A stretch of DNA of 64,000 nucleotides from positions 62,001-126,000 of the forward strand of contig CAIOKO010000040.1 of assembly GCA_903858935.1 (NCBI GenBank), given 5' to 3'. Every line of letters begins with the position of its first letter. The stretch's first letter is position 1. Made by a program: the position numbers and the translations under genes. A model generated the notes under the pieces. That model searched no databases. It saw only the letters and a list, made by a program, of their open reading frames with translations, and was not told the origin of the DNA. Source of the stretch: an uncultured Schlesneria sp. (GTDB taxonomy: Bacteria; Planctomycetota; Planctomycetia; Planctomycetales; Planctomycetaceae). This document shows, one piece after another, positions 46,889 through 55,633 of the stretch.

Positions 46889-47182
46889 ATGGAACTCTCA
46901 CGTGACGTCGTACGTAAAGTCGCAGGCTTGGCACGCCTGAAGGTGTCCGAAGACGAATTGGACTCTCTCGTCAGCGACTTGAGCGCTATGATCGGATACG
47001 TTCAGGTTTTAAACGAGGTCGACACGACCGATGTGGCACCCATGGTTCACGCCGTTGAATTGCACAATGTGCTGAGAAGCGACTCGGTTATTGAATCTCT
47101 TCCGCGCCCCGAGGCCTTGTCGAACGCTCCCCGTACGGACGGCAGCTATTTTCTCGTGCCGGCGATTATCGAGAGCGAATAG
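46889..47182 (+). CDS. gatC: Aspartyl/glutamyl-tRNA amidotransferase subunit C
   Basis: GatC, about 97 residues, is the small scaffold subunit of GatCAB, which amidates misacylated Glu-tRNA(Gln) or Asp-tRNA(Asn). ELSRDVVRKVAGLARLKVSE begins the protein. The conserved middle is VLNEVDTTDVAPMVHAVELH, and the C-terminal PRTDGSYFLVPAIIE is the usual end. ATG 46889 is preferred, although ATG 46877, four codons earlier, is possible; neither has a strong ribosome-binding site. gatA and gatB are not adjacent in this window, and a 630-base non-coding stretch follows. Confidence 0.93.
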   Translation: MELSRDVVRKVAGLARLKVSEDELDSLVSDLSAMIGYVQVLNEVDTTDVAPMVHAVELHNVLRSDSVIESLPRPEALSNAPRTDGSYFLVPAIIESE

Positions 47183-47811
47183 GATCAGTCGCGCGTCCAG
47201 CGTCCGAATTCGGGATGATTTGCATTTGGTGTTCTGAAAGAACAATGACAAATCGCAGACCAGGATGTCCAAAAGAAATCACCCGCGTTGACTGGCTCGC
47301 GACTCTTTAGCTGACAACTTGTTTTGCCAATTGGCAGCTCGTTTCAACTCGCGAGTCTCTATTAGTTCCGCAGTGGGCTTGTCCGGAACGCTTACCCAGA
47401 AAAAGACTCTGGAAAGATGGCAGCAGCGATGACATCTTGTGCCCTTGGTCAGAAACGGCAGGTATCCCTAATTCCCACTTGAACTCAAGTAGACGTCATT
47501 CGTTTTGCACCGAGGACAACGCATCGTCGACTCCACGCGAGAAATGAATTTCAATTCTCTGACAGACCTGGCGCGTTGTTCAATCTCAGTATTCGGGTGC
47601 GACGGGATGACCTTCTTCGGTCAACCGAAGCTCTTCGATTGCCTCGAAAAACGACAAAACACTGCGTCTCCGAAGACTCCGATGCAGTGGCACACAACCC
47701 GAACAATAAGCCTTGGCAACGCATTGGCGCACAAACTTGTACAATCTGGCGGATTGAGTTTGATCTACGTTGTCTGAAAACCCCAATTTTTGCCGAGCTT
47801 ATACGATCCTC
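47183..47811. other. Intergenic region after gatC
   Basis: Nearly 630 bases without a supported gene. It contains one CACTG-CAGTG hairpin at 47660-47690. Small open frames here have no recognisable content. Confidence 0.5.
47660..47690. repeat. CACTG-CAGTG hairpin repeat, copy before STAS gene
   Basis: CACTGCGTCTCCGAAGACTC followed by CGATGCAGTGG, with an ACAAAA run on the left and CACA on the right. It is a diverged member whose outer stem (CACTGC/GCAGTG) is intact while the inner stem is mismatched. Confidence 0.6.
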
Positions 47812-48219
47812 TCAAACCGACTGGCTGGAGAGACAACTCTCTGAGACTGGTTCCGGAACGACAAGCGATTCGGTAGGCTCAAGCAAGAGCTCGTACATGC
47901 CATCGTTATTCAGTTTGAAAAATTGACGAAACCAAAGCATTCTCTGGACGTTGGGTTGTGGCGGGGTTAGGGCAAACCGGGTTCCACATTTCTCTTGCCA
48001 GTCGAACAACATCCCGAAAAATCCGCTGGGGATATATTTGACATACAGCATATCGATGGCGATCGAATCGCAGCCTTCCTGGTCGATCAGGCGAAACAGG
48101 CCTTCACGCAGCAAGGCTAAATCGGCGCCATCCCAGATTTCCATTTCGCCTAAATGCAGAAGAAGGAAATCGTTCGTAACGTCGATCAGCATCCGTTTAA
48201 ACCGTCGCTGAGCAATCAT
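47812..48219 (-). CDS. STAS-like domain protein
   Basis: The protein has 135 residues. The order of strands and helices (LIDVTNDFLLLHLGEMEIWD, LALLREGLFRLIDQEGCDSI, IDMLYVKYIPSGFFGMLFDW) resembles the STAS fold of anti-anti-sigma factors. The usual phosphorylatable serine in a DxSG loop is replaced by YIPSGFFG, so SG is kept but the preceding aspartate is not seen. The tail (residues 112-135) is acidic and Ser-rich. No anti-sigma kinase or sigma gene is adjacent. An alternative start is ATG 48192. The call is by fold similarity and is tentative. Confidence 0.6.
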   Translation of the reverse strand: MIAQRRFKRMLIDVTNDFLLLHLGEMEIWDGADLALLREGLFRLIDQEGCDSIAIDMLYVKYIPSGFFGMLFDWQEKCGTRFALTPPQPNVQRMLWFRQFFKLNNDGMYELLLEPTESLVVPEPVSESCLSSQSV

Positions 48220-48868
48220 GCATGGCCCTGTCGTGTCGTGTAGTTGACCGAATATGAATCTCGAAAGAGAGCCTTTCGAGCACGTCTATTCCGTAACGCA
48301 AACACCGGGCCGACAAATAATCTCGCTCAACTTTGACAGCGAACAAAATCGCAAAGCGTTGACATTACAAAGCTTGCGACATTTCTAAAAAATGATCGAC
48401 AATTTCCATCGTCTTACAAATGTTGATATTAAACAACGTGACGAACGGCAACGTGGTGAGTCGGCATCATCATTTTGAAACGCGGATTTCTGGTATCGTA
48501 AGCCATGAACATTACCGGCTGACCGAAGCCAGCCATCCGGTGGCACCCGTACCATCACGATTTTTTCCATGTTGATGGTTGTTGGACGTCGATTCAATCG
48601 ACTTTTTGTGCCCAGGAAGGCAACTCCAGGATTTTTCAAAGCAACTACCCCACCACCCCTGAGGCGGTGATTAACGGACCTTTTCCCTGGAAATTTACAT
48701 GATATTGTGTGTCTGTGATTGATGGATCGGGCTGGTGCAAAGGCCCGGTGACCACGGCCAGAGGGGCGGTGGGGTTTCGTCGGATCGTCGCTTCACTACA
48801 AATCTGACTGCAATATTCCATCCTGGGGCTTCCAGGAAGTCTCACATGAATCTTTGCAAAGTAAATCG
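48220..48868. other. Intergenic region with one long imperfect hairpin
   Basis: About 650 bases between the STAS-like gene and the end of sua5. The only structure I see is the long hairpin at 48645-48776, entered separately. The remainder shows no gene or motif. Confidence 0.5.
48645..48776. repeat. Long imperfect hairpin, CCCCACC-CCCCT arms
   Basis: The left part (from about 48645, TACCCCACCACCCCTGAGGC) pairs imperfectly with the right part (to about 48776, CAGAGGGGCGGTGGGGTTT). Further matching between TTAACGGACCTTTT and the complement of GCAAAGGCCCGGTGA extends the stem to about 45 bases with mismatches. A small minus-strand frame across it (48645-48845) looks like a by-product. Confidence 0.55.
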
Positions 48869-49849
48869 TTAACTGTGCCGGTGGACGCCGCGATGTTCGG
48901 CTCTCTGGAGTCGATCGTTCAATGCCTTTCCCAGTCCAGTCTCTGGAAATCGGACGGCAATGATTTCGTCGAGCCCGGCGGCATCCAGTCGATGCAGCGC
49001 TTGAAAGAAATTGGCTGCGGCAGTGACGAGGTCGCCCGTCGGTGACAACACTTCAACCTGGGCAAATTGATGTGACAATCCAACATGACAAAGCGCCAGC
49101 AACCCCAGACGAGTTGAGTCGACGGTTGAAGGAATTTCATTGACGATCGTCAGCGGAGTTCGGGGCGCATAGTGGCTTGCCAGCATCCCCGGTGCAATTG
49201 GCGATTCGGAAACCGTCGATACCGGATGATTCACGTTACCAATCAATGCCTCGATTTCCTCCAGAGCAATTCCACCAGGCCGCAGCAACGTGACCCCGTC
49301 TTCATTGATCTGCAAGATCGTCGATTCGATTCCGACGCGACATGGACCACCGTCAAGAATTGCATCAACTCGATGACCGAGCTGTCGGTGTACATGTTCC
49401 GCCGTGGTTGGACTCAATCTTCCAAACGGATTGGCACTTGGAGCCGCAACAGGAACATTCGCCAGTCTCAAGACCTGACGGGTCAAATCATGATCTGGAA
49501 TTCGGACTCCAACATTCGGTAAACCCGATGTCACCAAGTCTGGAATTGCAGTCACTTTGGGTAAAACAAGCGTGAGCGGGCCTGGCCAGAACCGCTCTGC
49601 CAACTGGACAGCGACTGGAGGAAATTCGCTCACGATTCGCGGCATCCAGTCGATGTCAGGGACATGGACAATCAGTGGATCAAAGAAGGGACGTTCTTTC
49701 GCGGCGAAAATCCTGGCCACAGCGATCGGGTCCAGCGCATTGGCACCCAATCCATAAACGGTTTCCGTCGGTAACGCGACGAGCCCCCCCTGCCGTAAGA
49801 TCTCTGCAGCTCGCTCGATGGTGACGATGAAATTAGTTGATTCAGACAT
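48869..49849 (-). CDS. L-threonylcarbamoyladenylate synthase (Sua5 type)
   Basis: About 326 residues from ATG 49849 (MSESTNFIVTIERAAEIL). The Sua5/TsaC domain makes threonylcarbamoyl-AMP for the t6A37 modification of tRNA. GGLVALPTETVYGLGANALD, KERPFFDPLIVHV, PGPLTLVLPK and APSANPFGRLSPTTAEHV are present. Unlike the short TsaC form, a C-terminal Sua5 domain is present (SPIAPGMLASHYAPRTPL onwards). The ATG at 49870 adds seven residues and is possible. It is adjacent to the rhomboid gene on the same strand but separated by over 100 bases. Confidence 0.93.
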   Translation of the reverse strand: MSESTNFIVTIERAAEILRQGGLVALPTETVYGLGANALDPIAVARIFAAKERPFFDPLIVHVPDIDWMPRIVSEFPPVAVQLAERFWPGPLTLVLPKVTAIPDLVTSGLPNVGVRIPDHDLTRQVLRLANVPVAAPSANPFGRLSPTTAEHVHRQLGHRVDAILDGGPCRVGIESTILQINEDGVTLLRPGGIALEEIEALIGNVNHPVSTVSESPIAPGMLASHYAPRTPLTIVNEIPSTVDSTRLGLLALCHVGLSHQFAQVEVLSPTGDLVTAAANFFQALHRLDAAGLDEIIAVRFPETGLGKALNDRLQRAEHRGVHRHS

Positions 49850-49959
49850 CGAACCGTCGAACGTTTTCAAGAGGGGAAATCATTTGGCCAAATGGCACAA
49901 ACACGAGCATGGTATTTTACAGGGGAATGTTTCGCGCAGTCAGGACGAAGGAACAGATT

Positions 49960-50895
49960 TCATCTTCGCCGAATGCGTGAAGGAAGCATCAGTCCTCCCG
50001 CGGCAATCACCATACCCGCCACCAGTCCAATTCCGTGAGCCCAATTTGCCACATTTGGAATGATGAAAACACAGGCGACGAACCAGCCCAGCATCATGAA
50101 CACTGTCTGTTGGGGCAGCCCAAGTCCGCTGCGCGGGTCGAATTTTCCCTTGATCCAAATGTAACCAAACAATCCATAAACGACCCCGGACATTCCGCCA
50201 AACCACGGATTTCCCATCCATCGTCCGTGACCGTTAAGCCCATGGAACCAGAGCTGTCCCAGGTTTGGGGACCAGAACTGAGCCAGGTTTGAGAACGCGG
50301 CAATCACCAGAACCATCGCCAAAAACCGGGAAGAACCCCGGCGGGATTCAATTTGTAAGCCGAACTGGTAGGTCCAAAGCAAATTAAAGACGATATGCAT
50401 CAAGTTGAAGTGCAGAAAAATCGGTGAAATGATTCTCCAGATTTCACCGTGAAGAATCTGCTGAATTGATCCATCGGTCGAAATCCAGAGTCGACTGACA
50501 AATGGGTCGTTATGTACAGGTCTAAGCCCGGTCAAGATCCCGACAAGAATCGAAATGGCAATCAAACCGAATGTCACCGGACATTGCTGTGCCGCCGCAG
50601 GACTCCAGGAATTTGAAACGTAGATTGTGTTTTCACGAGCGGCTTCCCGGCGAAGCTGCCTCTCATTCAACCGCGTTTTCGCAATCTCAGCTGCGTCACG
50701 ATACCGCTGATGATTCGGGTCGGCCAGAAAATTTGGCAGTTCTTGCTTTGCTGACGCCACACGGTCGTCATCCTGGACCCAAATCCGAAAGCCGTCTGTT
50801 CCGTTATCGATCGAACATTCGGTCCCTTCAGAGCGCAAAAAGTCCGCAAATCGTTCGGCTTGGTCGAGGTTCGAAAGAGAGCCGACTTGACGCAT
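49960..50895 (-). CDS. Rhomboid intramembrane serine protease
   Basis: The protein has 311 residues. The N-terminal 100 residues form a cytoplasmic alpha/beta domain (NLDQAERFADFLRSEGTECS, like the GlpG N-terminal domain). Six membrane segments follow. The catalytic serine is S236 in GMSGVVYGL, and the histidine is H287 in ANWAHGIGLVAGM. The HFNLMHIVFN motif on the second segment is conserved. A 24-base in-frame duplication (50249-50272 and 50273-50296) gives SNLAQFW and PNLGQLW next to each other in a loop. Substrates are unknown. The start is ATG 50895. Confidence 0.92.
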   Translation of the reverse strand: MRQVGSLSNLDQAERFADFLRSEGTECSIDNGTDGFRIWVQDDDRVASAKQELPNFLADPNHQRYRDAAEIAKTRLNERQLRREAARENTIYVSNSWSPAAAQQCPVTFGLIAISILVGILTGLRPVHNDPFVSRLWISTDGSIQQILHGEIWRIISPIFLHFNLMHIVFNLLWTYQFGLQIESRRGSSRFLAMVLVIAAFSNLAQFWSPNLGQLWFHGLNGHGRWMGNPWFGGMSGVVYGLFGYIWIKGKFDPRSGLGLPQQTVFMMLGWFVACVFIIPNVANWAHGIGLVAGMVIAAGGLMLPSRIRRR

Positions 50896-51041
50896 TAAAA
50901 AATCGCCCTCGCTTTAAGGAAGTACTCAGCAATCGCATACGACAGTGTGTCTATGGCGGCCACGTTTGTCGAGCTGAAGCCGTGAAAACGAGACGATCTC
51001 GACGACAAATTCTGTGGAAACCGTCAAAACACAATCTGTTC

Positions 51042-52373
51042 TTATGTATAGCGAACTTCTCGATGCTGTTCTTCGAAGTACTCGGGCAACAGCGTATCCG
51101 CCTGCAGAAGTCCTTTACGTGTTAACGTGATCTCATCGCCATTGACCATCAGATAGCCCTTGGCTTGCTGTGCAGCAAGTGGTTTGGCAAATTCTTCCAG
51201 AATGTCGACGCCGAATTTGTGACGGAACGGAACGGCGGAAATATGTCCCTCTTTCATCTGCAGAATCATCTCGCGAATTAATCGCTGGTGAGGCGTGGGG
51301 CGTAGCGCTCGATTGATCGGTAAAGATCCTGATTCCACGGTGGTCAGATAATCCTCAAGCTGATCCAGGTTTTGATAATGCACCCCCTGGAAATGTCCGA
51401 ATGAGGAAACTCCCGCGGCAAGCAGATCACAGCCGCGCCAGACGTTATCCCGGTAAATGAAATGATCGGTCGTGGGATTCTTGACCATTTCGTTGCCGCT
51501 CGAGACATGATATCCGTCGGCCTCGAACGCTGTCATTGCTTCGTCAACCCAGCGACGTTTCGTTGTCCAATTAGCGACGGGAGAAGAAATCCCTAATTCT
51601 TTCATCTCTTTCGAAATCAAAGTATTGAACGGCAATTCCATCTGATAGATCGTCAGGTTGTCGGGCTTGAGCTGACGTGCCTGCTCGATGCATTTGGCCC
51701 AGTTTGCATCGGTTTCTCCGACCATCCCTGCAATCAAATCGATGTTCACTTGTGGAAACCCAACCTGCTGAATCCAGTCATAGGCACGGAAGATTTCCGG
51801 TGAAAGATGGGCACGGCCATTCTCTTCCAGAATTGTATCGTTGAAATTTTCGACCCCCAGTGAGATCCGTGTGATTCCGATTTCTTTCAATGTCTGCAGC
51901 TTTTCCAGACTAAGCGTTCCCGGTTCGCATTCGAACGTCACTTCCTCGGCATGGTCCCAGGAAACGGATCGGCTGAGTTCATCTCTGAGAAAATGAAGTT
52001 GTCTCGAACTGAGATACGACGGGGTCCCGCCACCGAAATAGACAAACTTCAACTCGCGGCCAGGCACGGCTGGCTCGTGGCTCAACAGTTCAACTTCTTT
52101 TGCCAGGGCTTCCACATAACGTGAAATGGCATTCGCGTTCTGATTCGTATAGACGCGGAAGTAACAGAACTTGCATCGCTTCCGACAAAACGGAATGTGC
52201 AAATAAAGACCCATCGGTACGGAGCGGTCAGGCTCGGCCTCAAATGCCGCACGAATTTCGGGTACCACATCGCGGTTCCATAGCGAAAACGGCGGATAGT
52301 TCGAAATGAAGTAGCTGCCGACCTCAGTCGTTGCAGGGGCGATTTCCAGGGAAGGAGTGGTTTCGGCAAGCAT
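51042..52373 (-). CDS. Radical SAM coproporphyrinogen-III-oxidase-like protein (HemW/HemN type)
   Basis: The protein has 443 residues. The cluster motif is C63, C67, C70 ([10 protein letters not shown]), preceded by GLYLHIPF as in HemN/Hem[31 protein letters not shown] and [16 protein letters not shown] follow in the expected order, and the C-terminal HemN domain contains [14 protein letters not shown]. HemN makes protoporphyrinogen IX and HemW carries heme; the sequence does not decide between them or a related family. An insert of about 40 residues precedes the radical SAM motif. The start is ATG 52373. The gene is divergent from the DUF1501 gene. Confidence 0.88.
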   Translation of the reverse strand: MLAETTPSLEIAPATTEVGSYFISNYPPFSLWNRDVVPEIRAAFEAEPDRSVPMGLYLHIPFCRKRCKFCYFRVYTNQNANAISRYVEALAKEVELLSHEPAVPGRELKFVYFGGGTPSYLSSRQLHFLRDELSRSVSWDHAEEVTFECEPGTLSLEKLQTLKEIGITRISLGVENFNDTILEENGRAHLSPEIFRAYDWIQQVGFPQVNIDLIAGMVGETDANWAKCIEQARQLKPDNLTIYQMELPFNTLISKEMKELGISSPVANWTTKRRWVDEAMTAFEADGYHVSSGNEMVKNPTTDHFIYRDNVWRGCDLLAAGVSSFGHFQGVHYQNLDQLEDYLTTVESGSLPINRALRPTPHQRLIREMILQMKEGHISAVPFRHKFGVDILEEFAKPLAAQQAKGYLMVNGDEITLTRKGLLQADTLLPEYFEEQHREVRYT

Positions 52374-52825
52374 CGGAAAGTTCCGGTCATAAGTTCGAAC
52401 AGGCGGGAATTCGAAGGCGGGAATTCAAATCAAAACATCGAAAACGTATTCGATTGACAGCAATCGGCGTTCCCAGCCTCTATTGAACCACTGACTGAGG
52501 ACAAACCGCAAGGGCAACGCTGTGAAACATCTTACGAAAACAGTGACGACAGGGTGTGTCACTGACTTGGAATCTTCCCTAACGCTTCGGCATTGACCCG
52601 TAAACCGATCGTCAAAGAGGATTGGCCGACCGAGTACAGACATATTGTGGCACAAAATCGATATCGAACTGGTGTTTTCCGGACAAAAACTCTTTCGCGA
52701 CGTAGTCTCGTGGGGCGGGCGCACGCGTCGCAACAAAGTTTCTGCGTGCGAGTGTCGACGCTACGCAAATTCAACTGCATAATGGTGCAATTGGAGATGG
52801 CTGAAAACATTTGTGGAACCCCGAA
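52374..52825. other. Divergent intergenic region
   Basis: About 450 bases between two divergent genes. It should contain both promoters. Frames across it (for example 52593-52829) have no recognisable content. I could not pick a clear promoter. Confidence 0.45.
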
Positions 52826-54301
52826 ATGAAACTCCTGCCGGTTAACACAAATTCCGAACATGAGTCTCGCGGACAATTCCCCCCACTTTCGCGAAGGGGG
52901 TTGTTATCTCGCGTCGGAATGGGTTTAGGCGGTATTGCGCTGGCGGATCTGATTGGTCCACAACGATCGGCAATGGCGGTCGGCGGAGCCCTTCCTTCGA
53001 CTCATCATCCCGCGACAGCAAAAAGGGTCATTTACCTTTTCCAAAGTGGCGGTCCGTCACAATTAGAAACCTTCGATTACAAACCGGTCCTGAACGAACG
53101 ACAGGGCGAACCGTTGCCCGATTCCGTCCGACAAGGGCAGAGGTTAACGGGGATGTCGGGGAATCAATCGTCGCTCCCATTGGCTGGGTCGATCTTCAAG
53201 TTTGCTCAGCACGGTCAATCAGGAGCGTGGCTCAGCGAATTATTGCCACATACTGCCAAGTGTGCCGATGATCTCGCAATCATCCGTTCGATGACGACGG
53301 AAGCAATCAACCACGATCCGGCAATTACATTCCTGCAAACCGGAAACCAGCTGTCAGGACGACCGAGCATTGGCGCGTGGCTTTCGTATGGACTTGGAAG
53401 TGACAACGAAAATCTACCCGCGTTCGTGGTGCTGATCACCAAGGGAAAAGGGGATCAGCCACTTTATTCACGGCTGTGGGGGACCGGCTTCCTGCCATCG
53501 AATTACCAGGGGGTTCAATTTCGATCGGGCAAGGAACCAGTACTATACCTCAATAACCCCGCTGGCATTGATCGCACCAGCCGTCGTAACATGCTGGATC
53601 GTTTACAGGAACTTCACCAGTTGGAACTGGAATCCTCTGGCGATCTCGAGATCAACACACGTATTGCTCAGTACGAAATGGCCTTCCGAATGCAGTCAAG
53701 CGTTCCTGAAGTGACCGATCTTTCGTCCGAACCCGCACACATTTTTGACCTTTACGGCCCGGACGCGAAGCAGCCGGGAACATTCGCCGCGAACTGCCTG
53801 CTGGCACGTCGGTTAGCGGAACGAGGCGTGAAATTTATTCAGCTCTATCATCAGGGTTGGGATCAGCACGGTGGACTGCCAAACGGTATTCGAACCCAGT
53901 GTCGAGAGACCGATCAGCCCGCCGCAGCATTACTGACTGACCTCAAACAACGAGGGTTATTGAACGATACGCTGGTCATCTGGGGTGGCGAGTTTGGCCG
54001 AACGAATTACTCGCAGGGTAAGCTCACCGCAACCGACTATGGTCGCGATCATCACCCGCGATGCTTCAGCATGTGGATGGCCGGAGGGGGAATCAAAGGA
54101 GGAACCGTCTACGGCGAGACGTGCCCGTTCGGCTACAACGTCGTCAAAGACGAAGTGCGGGTTCGAGATTTTCATGCAACTTTGTTGCATCTCCTCGGGA
54201 TCGACCACGAACGATTGTCATACAAATTCCAGGGCCTGGACGCTCGCCTGACTGGCGTTGAAGAAACACGAGTCGTCTCGGAAATCTTGAACGGAGCTTG
54301 A
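52826..54301 (+). CDS. DUF1501 secreted protein (TAT signal)
   Basis: About 491 residues from ATG 52826; ATG 52811 is five codons upstream. A twin-arginine-type signal ([20 protein letters not shown]) is near residues 22-41. The DUF1501 domain belongs to the alkaline-phosphatase-like superfamily: [20 protein letters not shown] at the N-terminus, [15 protein letters not shown]-type residues near 360, [18 protein letters not shown] and [21 protein letters not shown]. In planctomycetes such genes usually follow a DUF1549/DUF1553 cytochrome-like gene; none is next to this one. The substrate is unknown, and sulfatase-like activity is sometimes supposed. Location outside the cytoplasm is inferred. 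Confidence 0.92.
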   Translation: MKLLPVNTNSEHESRGQFPPLSRRGLLSRVGMGLGGIALADLIGPQRSAMAVGGALPSTHHPATAKRVIYLFQSGGPSQLETFDYKPVLNERQGEPLPDSVRQGQRLTGMSGNQSSLPLAGSIFKFAQHGQSGAWLSELLPHTAKCADDLAIIRSMTTEAINHDPAITFLQTGNQLSGRPSIGAWLSYGLGSDNENLPAFVVLITKGKGDQPLYSRLWGTGFLPSNYQGVQFRSGKEPVLYLNNPAGIDRTSRRNMLDRLQELHQLELESSGDLEINTRIAQYEMAFRMQSSVPEVTDLSSEPAHIFDLYGPDAKQPGTFAANCLLARRLAERGVKFIQLYHQGWDQHGGLPNGIRTQCRETDQPAAALLTDLKQRGLLNDTLVIWGGEFGRTNYSQGKLTATDYGRDHHPRCFSMWMAGGGIKGGTVYGETCPFGYNVVKDEVRVRDFHATLLHLLGIDHERLSYKFQGLDARLTGVEETRVVSEILNGA

Positions 54302-54369
54302 GGAAGTTGAAGCGTGCAAACGACCATTATTTAGAAACCAAGGTCTCACACCTCTAACCCGCGAATGAC

Positions 54370-54555
54370 TTTCCGATTCTGAACCCATCGTCCGACGCGC
54401 ATGAACCGGCTGTGCCGGGCCTGCAGCAACGCGCGAACGACATCCCTATTCTGAACCCATCATCCGACGCGCGTGAACCGGCTGTGCCGGGCCGGCTGTG
54501 CCGGGCCGGATGTGCCGGGCCGGATGTGCCGGGCCGGATGTGCCGGGCCGGATGG
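54370..54555. repeat. Repeats related to the 99-base array, with a 14-base GC-rich tandem
   Basis: Two diverged units share CTATTCTGAACCCATC, GACGCGC and CCGGCTGTGCCGGGC with the array at 29318. From 54481 a 14-base unit GGATGTGCCGGGCC (first a CTG variant) repeats about five times to 54555. It ends 42 bases before the obgE start codon. Confidence 0.85.
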
Positions 54556-54584
54556 GGTGACTACTTCATTCGGGTTTTATTCGC

Positions 54585-54590
54585 TATACT
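54585..54590 (+). promoter_or_regulatory. Possible -10 box just before obgE
   Basis: TATACT lies eight bases before ATG 54598. If used, the transcript would start within a few bases of the start codon, giving a leaderless or near-leaderless mRNA. I see no convincing -35 box and no ribosome-binding site, which supports that idea weakly. Confidence 0.35.
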
Positions 54591-54597
54591 CTTACAA

Positions 54598-55614
54598 ATG
54601 TTCGTAGATCAAGTCAGCATTTTTTGTAAGGCGGGGGACGGCGGTCCGGGGGCGTGCAGCTTTCGGCGTGAGGCTCATATTCCGCGCGGTGGTCCCAACG
54701 GAGGCGATGGCGGTCGCGGCGGTCATGTAGTGATCGAAGCGGACGAAAACGTCAGCAGTCTGGTGCATCTTGTCGGAGTTCGTCATTGGAACGCCGAAAA
54801 CGGTCAGCCCGGTGAACCGACTCTTAAAACAGGAAGAAATGGCGAGGAAACCGTAATATTGGTTCCTCCCGGTACGATTATCCGTGACGCAACCCGCGAT
54901 TTTATCTTGAAAGACCTGGTCGAACATGGCGACCGAGTGATCATTGCGAAGGCGGGCGAAGGGGGAAAAGGGAACACGCGGTTCATGTCCTCCACGAACC
55001 GTGCTCCTCGTGAATTCGGACCAGGTGAACCTGGCGAACGGCGCGATGTCATCCTCGAATTAAAGGTGATTGCGGACGTCGGTTTAATCGGCAAGCCGAA
55101 TGCCGGAAAATCGACCCTATTAAGTCGACTTTCGCGTGCGACTCCTGAGATTGCGAATTATCCCTTCACGACAAAATACCCGAATCTCGGCATCGTCCGA
55201 GTCGGGCAGGAACGTCAGTTTGTCATGGCGGACATTCCCGGCTTGATCGAAGGTGCTCATGCAGGAGTCGGATTGGGGCATGAGTTCCTGAAGCATGTGG
55301 AGCGAACAAAAATGTTCATTCACCTCGTGGAACCAGCTCCTGACGACCAGACCGATCCGATCGAAAACTACCTCAATATTCGCGAGGAGTTGCGGTTGTA
55401 CGACGAGGAACTGGCGAAACGTCCGGAAATCGTCTGCATCACAAAGTGTGAACTCGAAGACGCGGATGCGGCGGCAGAACTGCTGGAAGAACGGATTGGT
55501 CGACCGGTGTTGAGGATCTCGTCCGTTGCGGGCAAAGGTCTGCCTCAATTATTGCAACAGACGATTCGGATGCTGGACGAACTTCAGCACCCCGATTCGG
55601 TTTTTCACAAATAA
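54598..55614 (+). CDS. obgE: Obg-family GTPase
   Basis: The protein has 338 residues. The glycine-rich Obg domain (residues 1-158) begins MFVDQVSIFCKAGDGGPG and contains HIPRGGPNGGDGGRGGHV. The GTPase domain has G1 GKPNAGKST, G3 ADIPGLIEGAH and G4 ITKCE (the usual NKxD-like aspartate position reads TKCE). Obg proteins act in late large-subunit assembly and the stringent response. The C-terminal OCT domain of some Obgs is absent. ATG 54598 is preferred over 54412, whose extra 62 residues are translated repeat DNA (CRAGCAGPDVPGRMCRAG). It converges with the FAD/Fe-S gene. Confidence 0.95.
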   Translation: MFVDQVSIFCKAGDGGPGACSFRREAHIPRGGPNGGDGGRGGHVVIEADENVSSLVHLVGVRHWNAENGQPGEPTLKTGRNGEETVILVPPGTIIRDATRDFILKDLVEHGDRVIIAKAGEGGKGNTRFMSSTNRAPREFGPGEPGERRDVILELKVIADVGLIGKPNAGKSTLLSRLSRATPEIANYPFTTKYPNLGIVRVGQERQFVMADIPGLIEGAHAGVGLGHEFLKHVERTKMFIHLVEPAPDDQTDPIENYLNIREELRLYDEELAKRPEIVCITKCELEDADAAAELLEERIGRPVLRISSVAGKGLPQLLQQTIRMLDELQHPDSVFHK

Positions 55615-55633
55615 ATCGGCTCGCCTGATCGAA

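Noticed and set aside
54412-54597. N-terminal extension of obgE by 62 residues
   Set aside because: The extension is translated repeat DNA and all Obg proteins begin close to the FVDQV motif at 54598.
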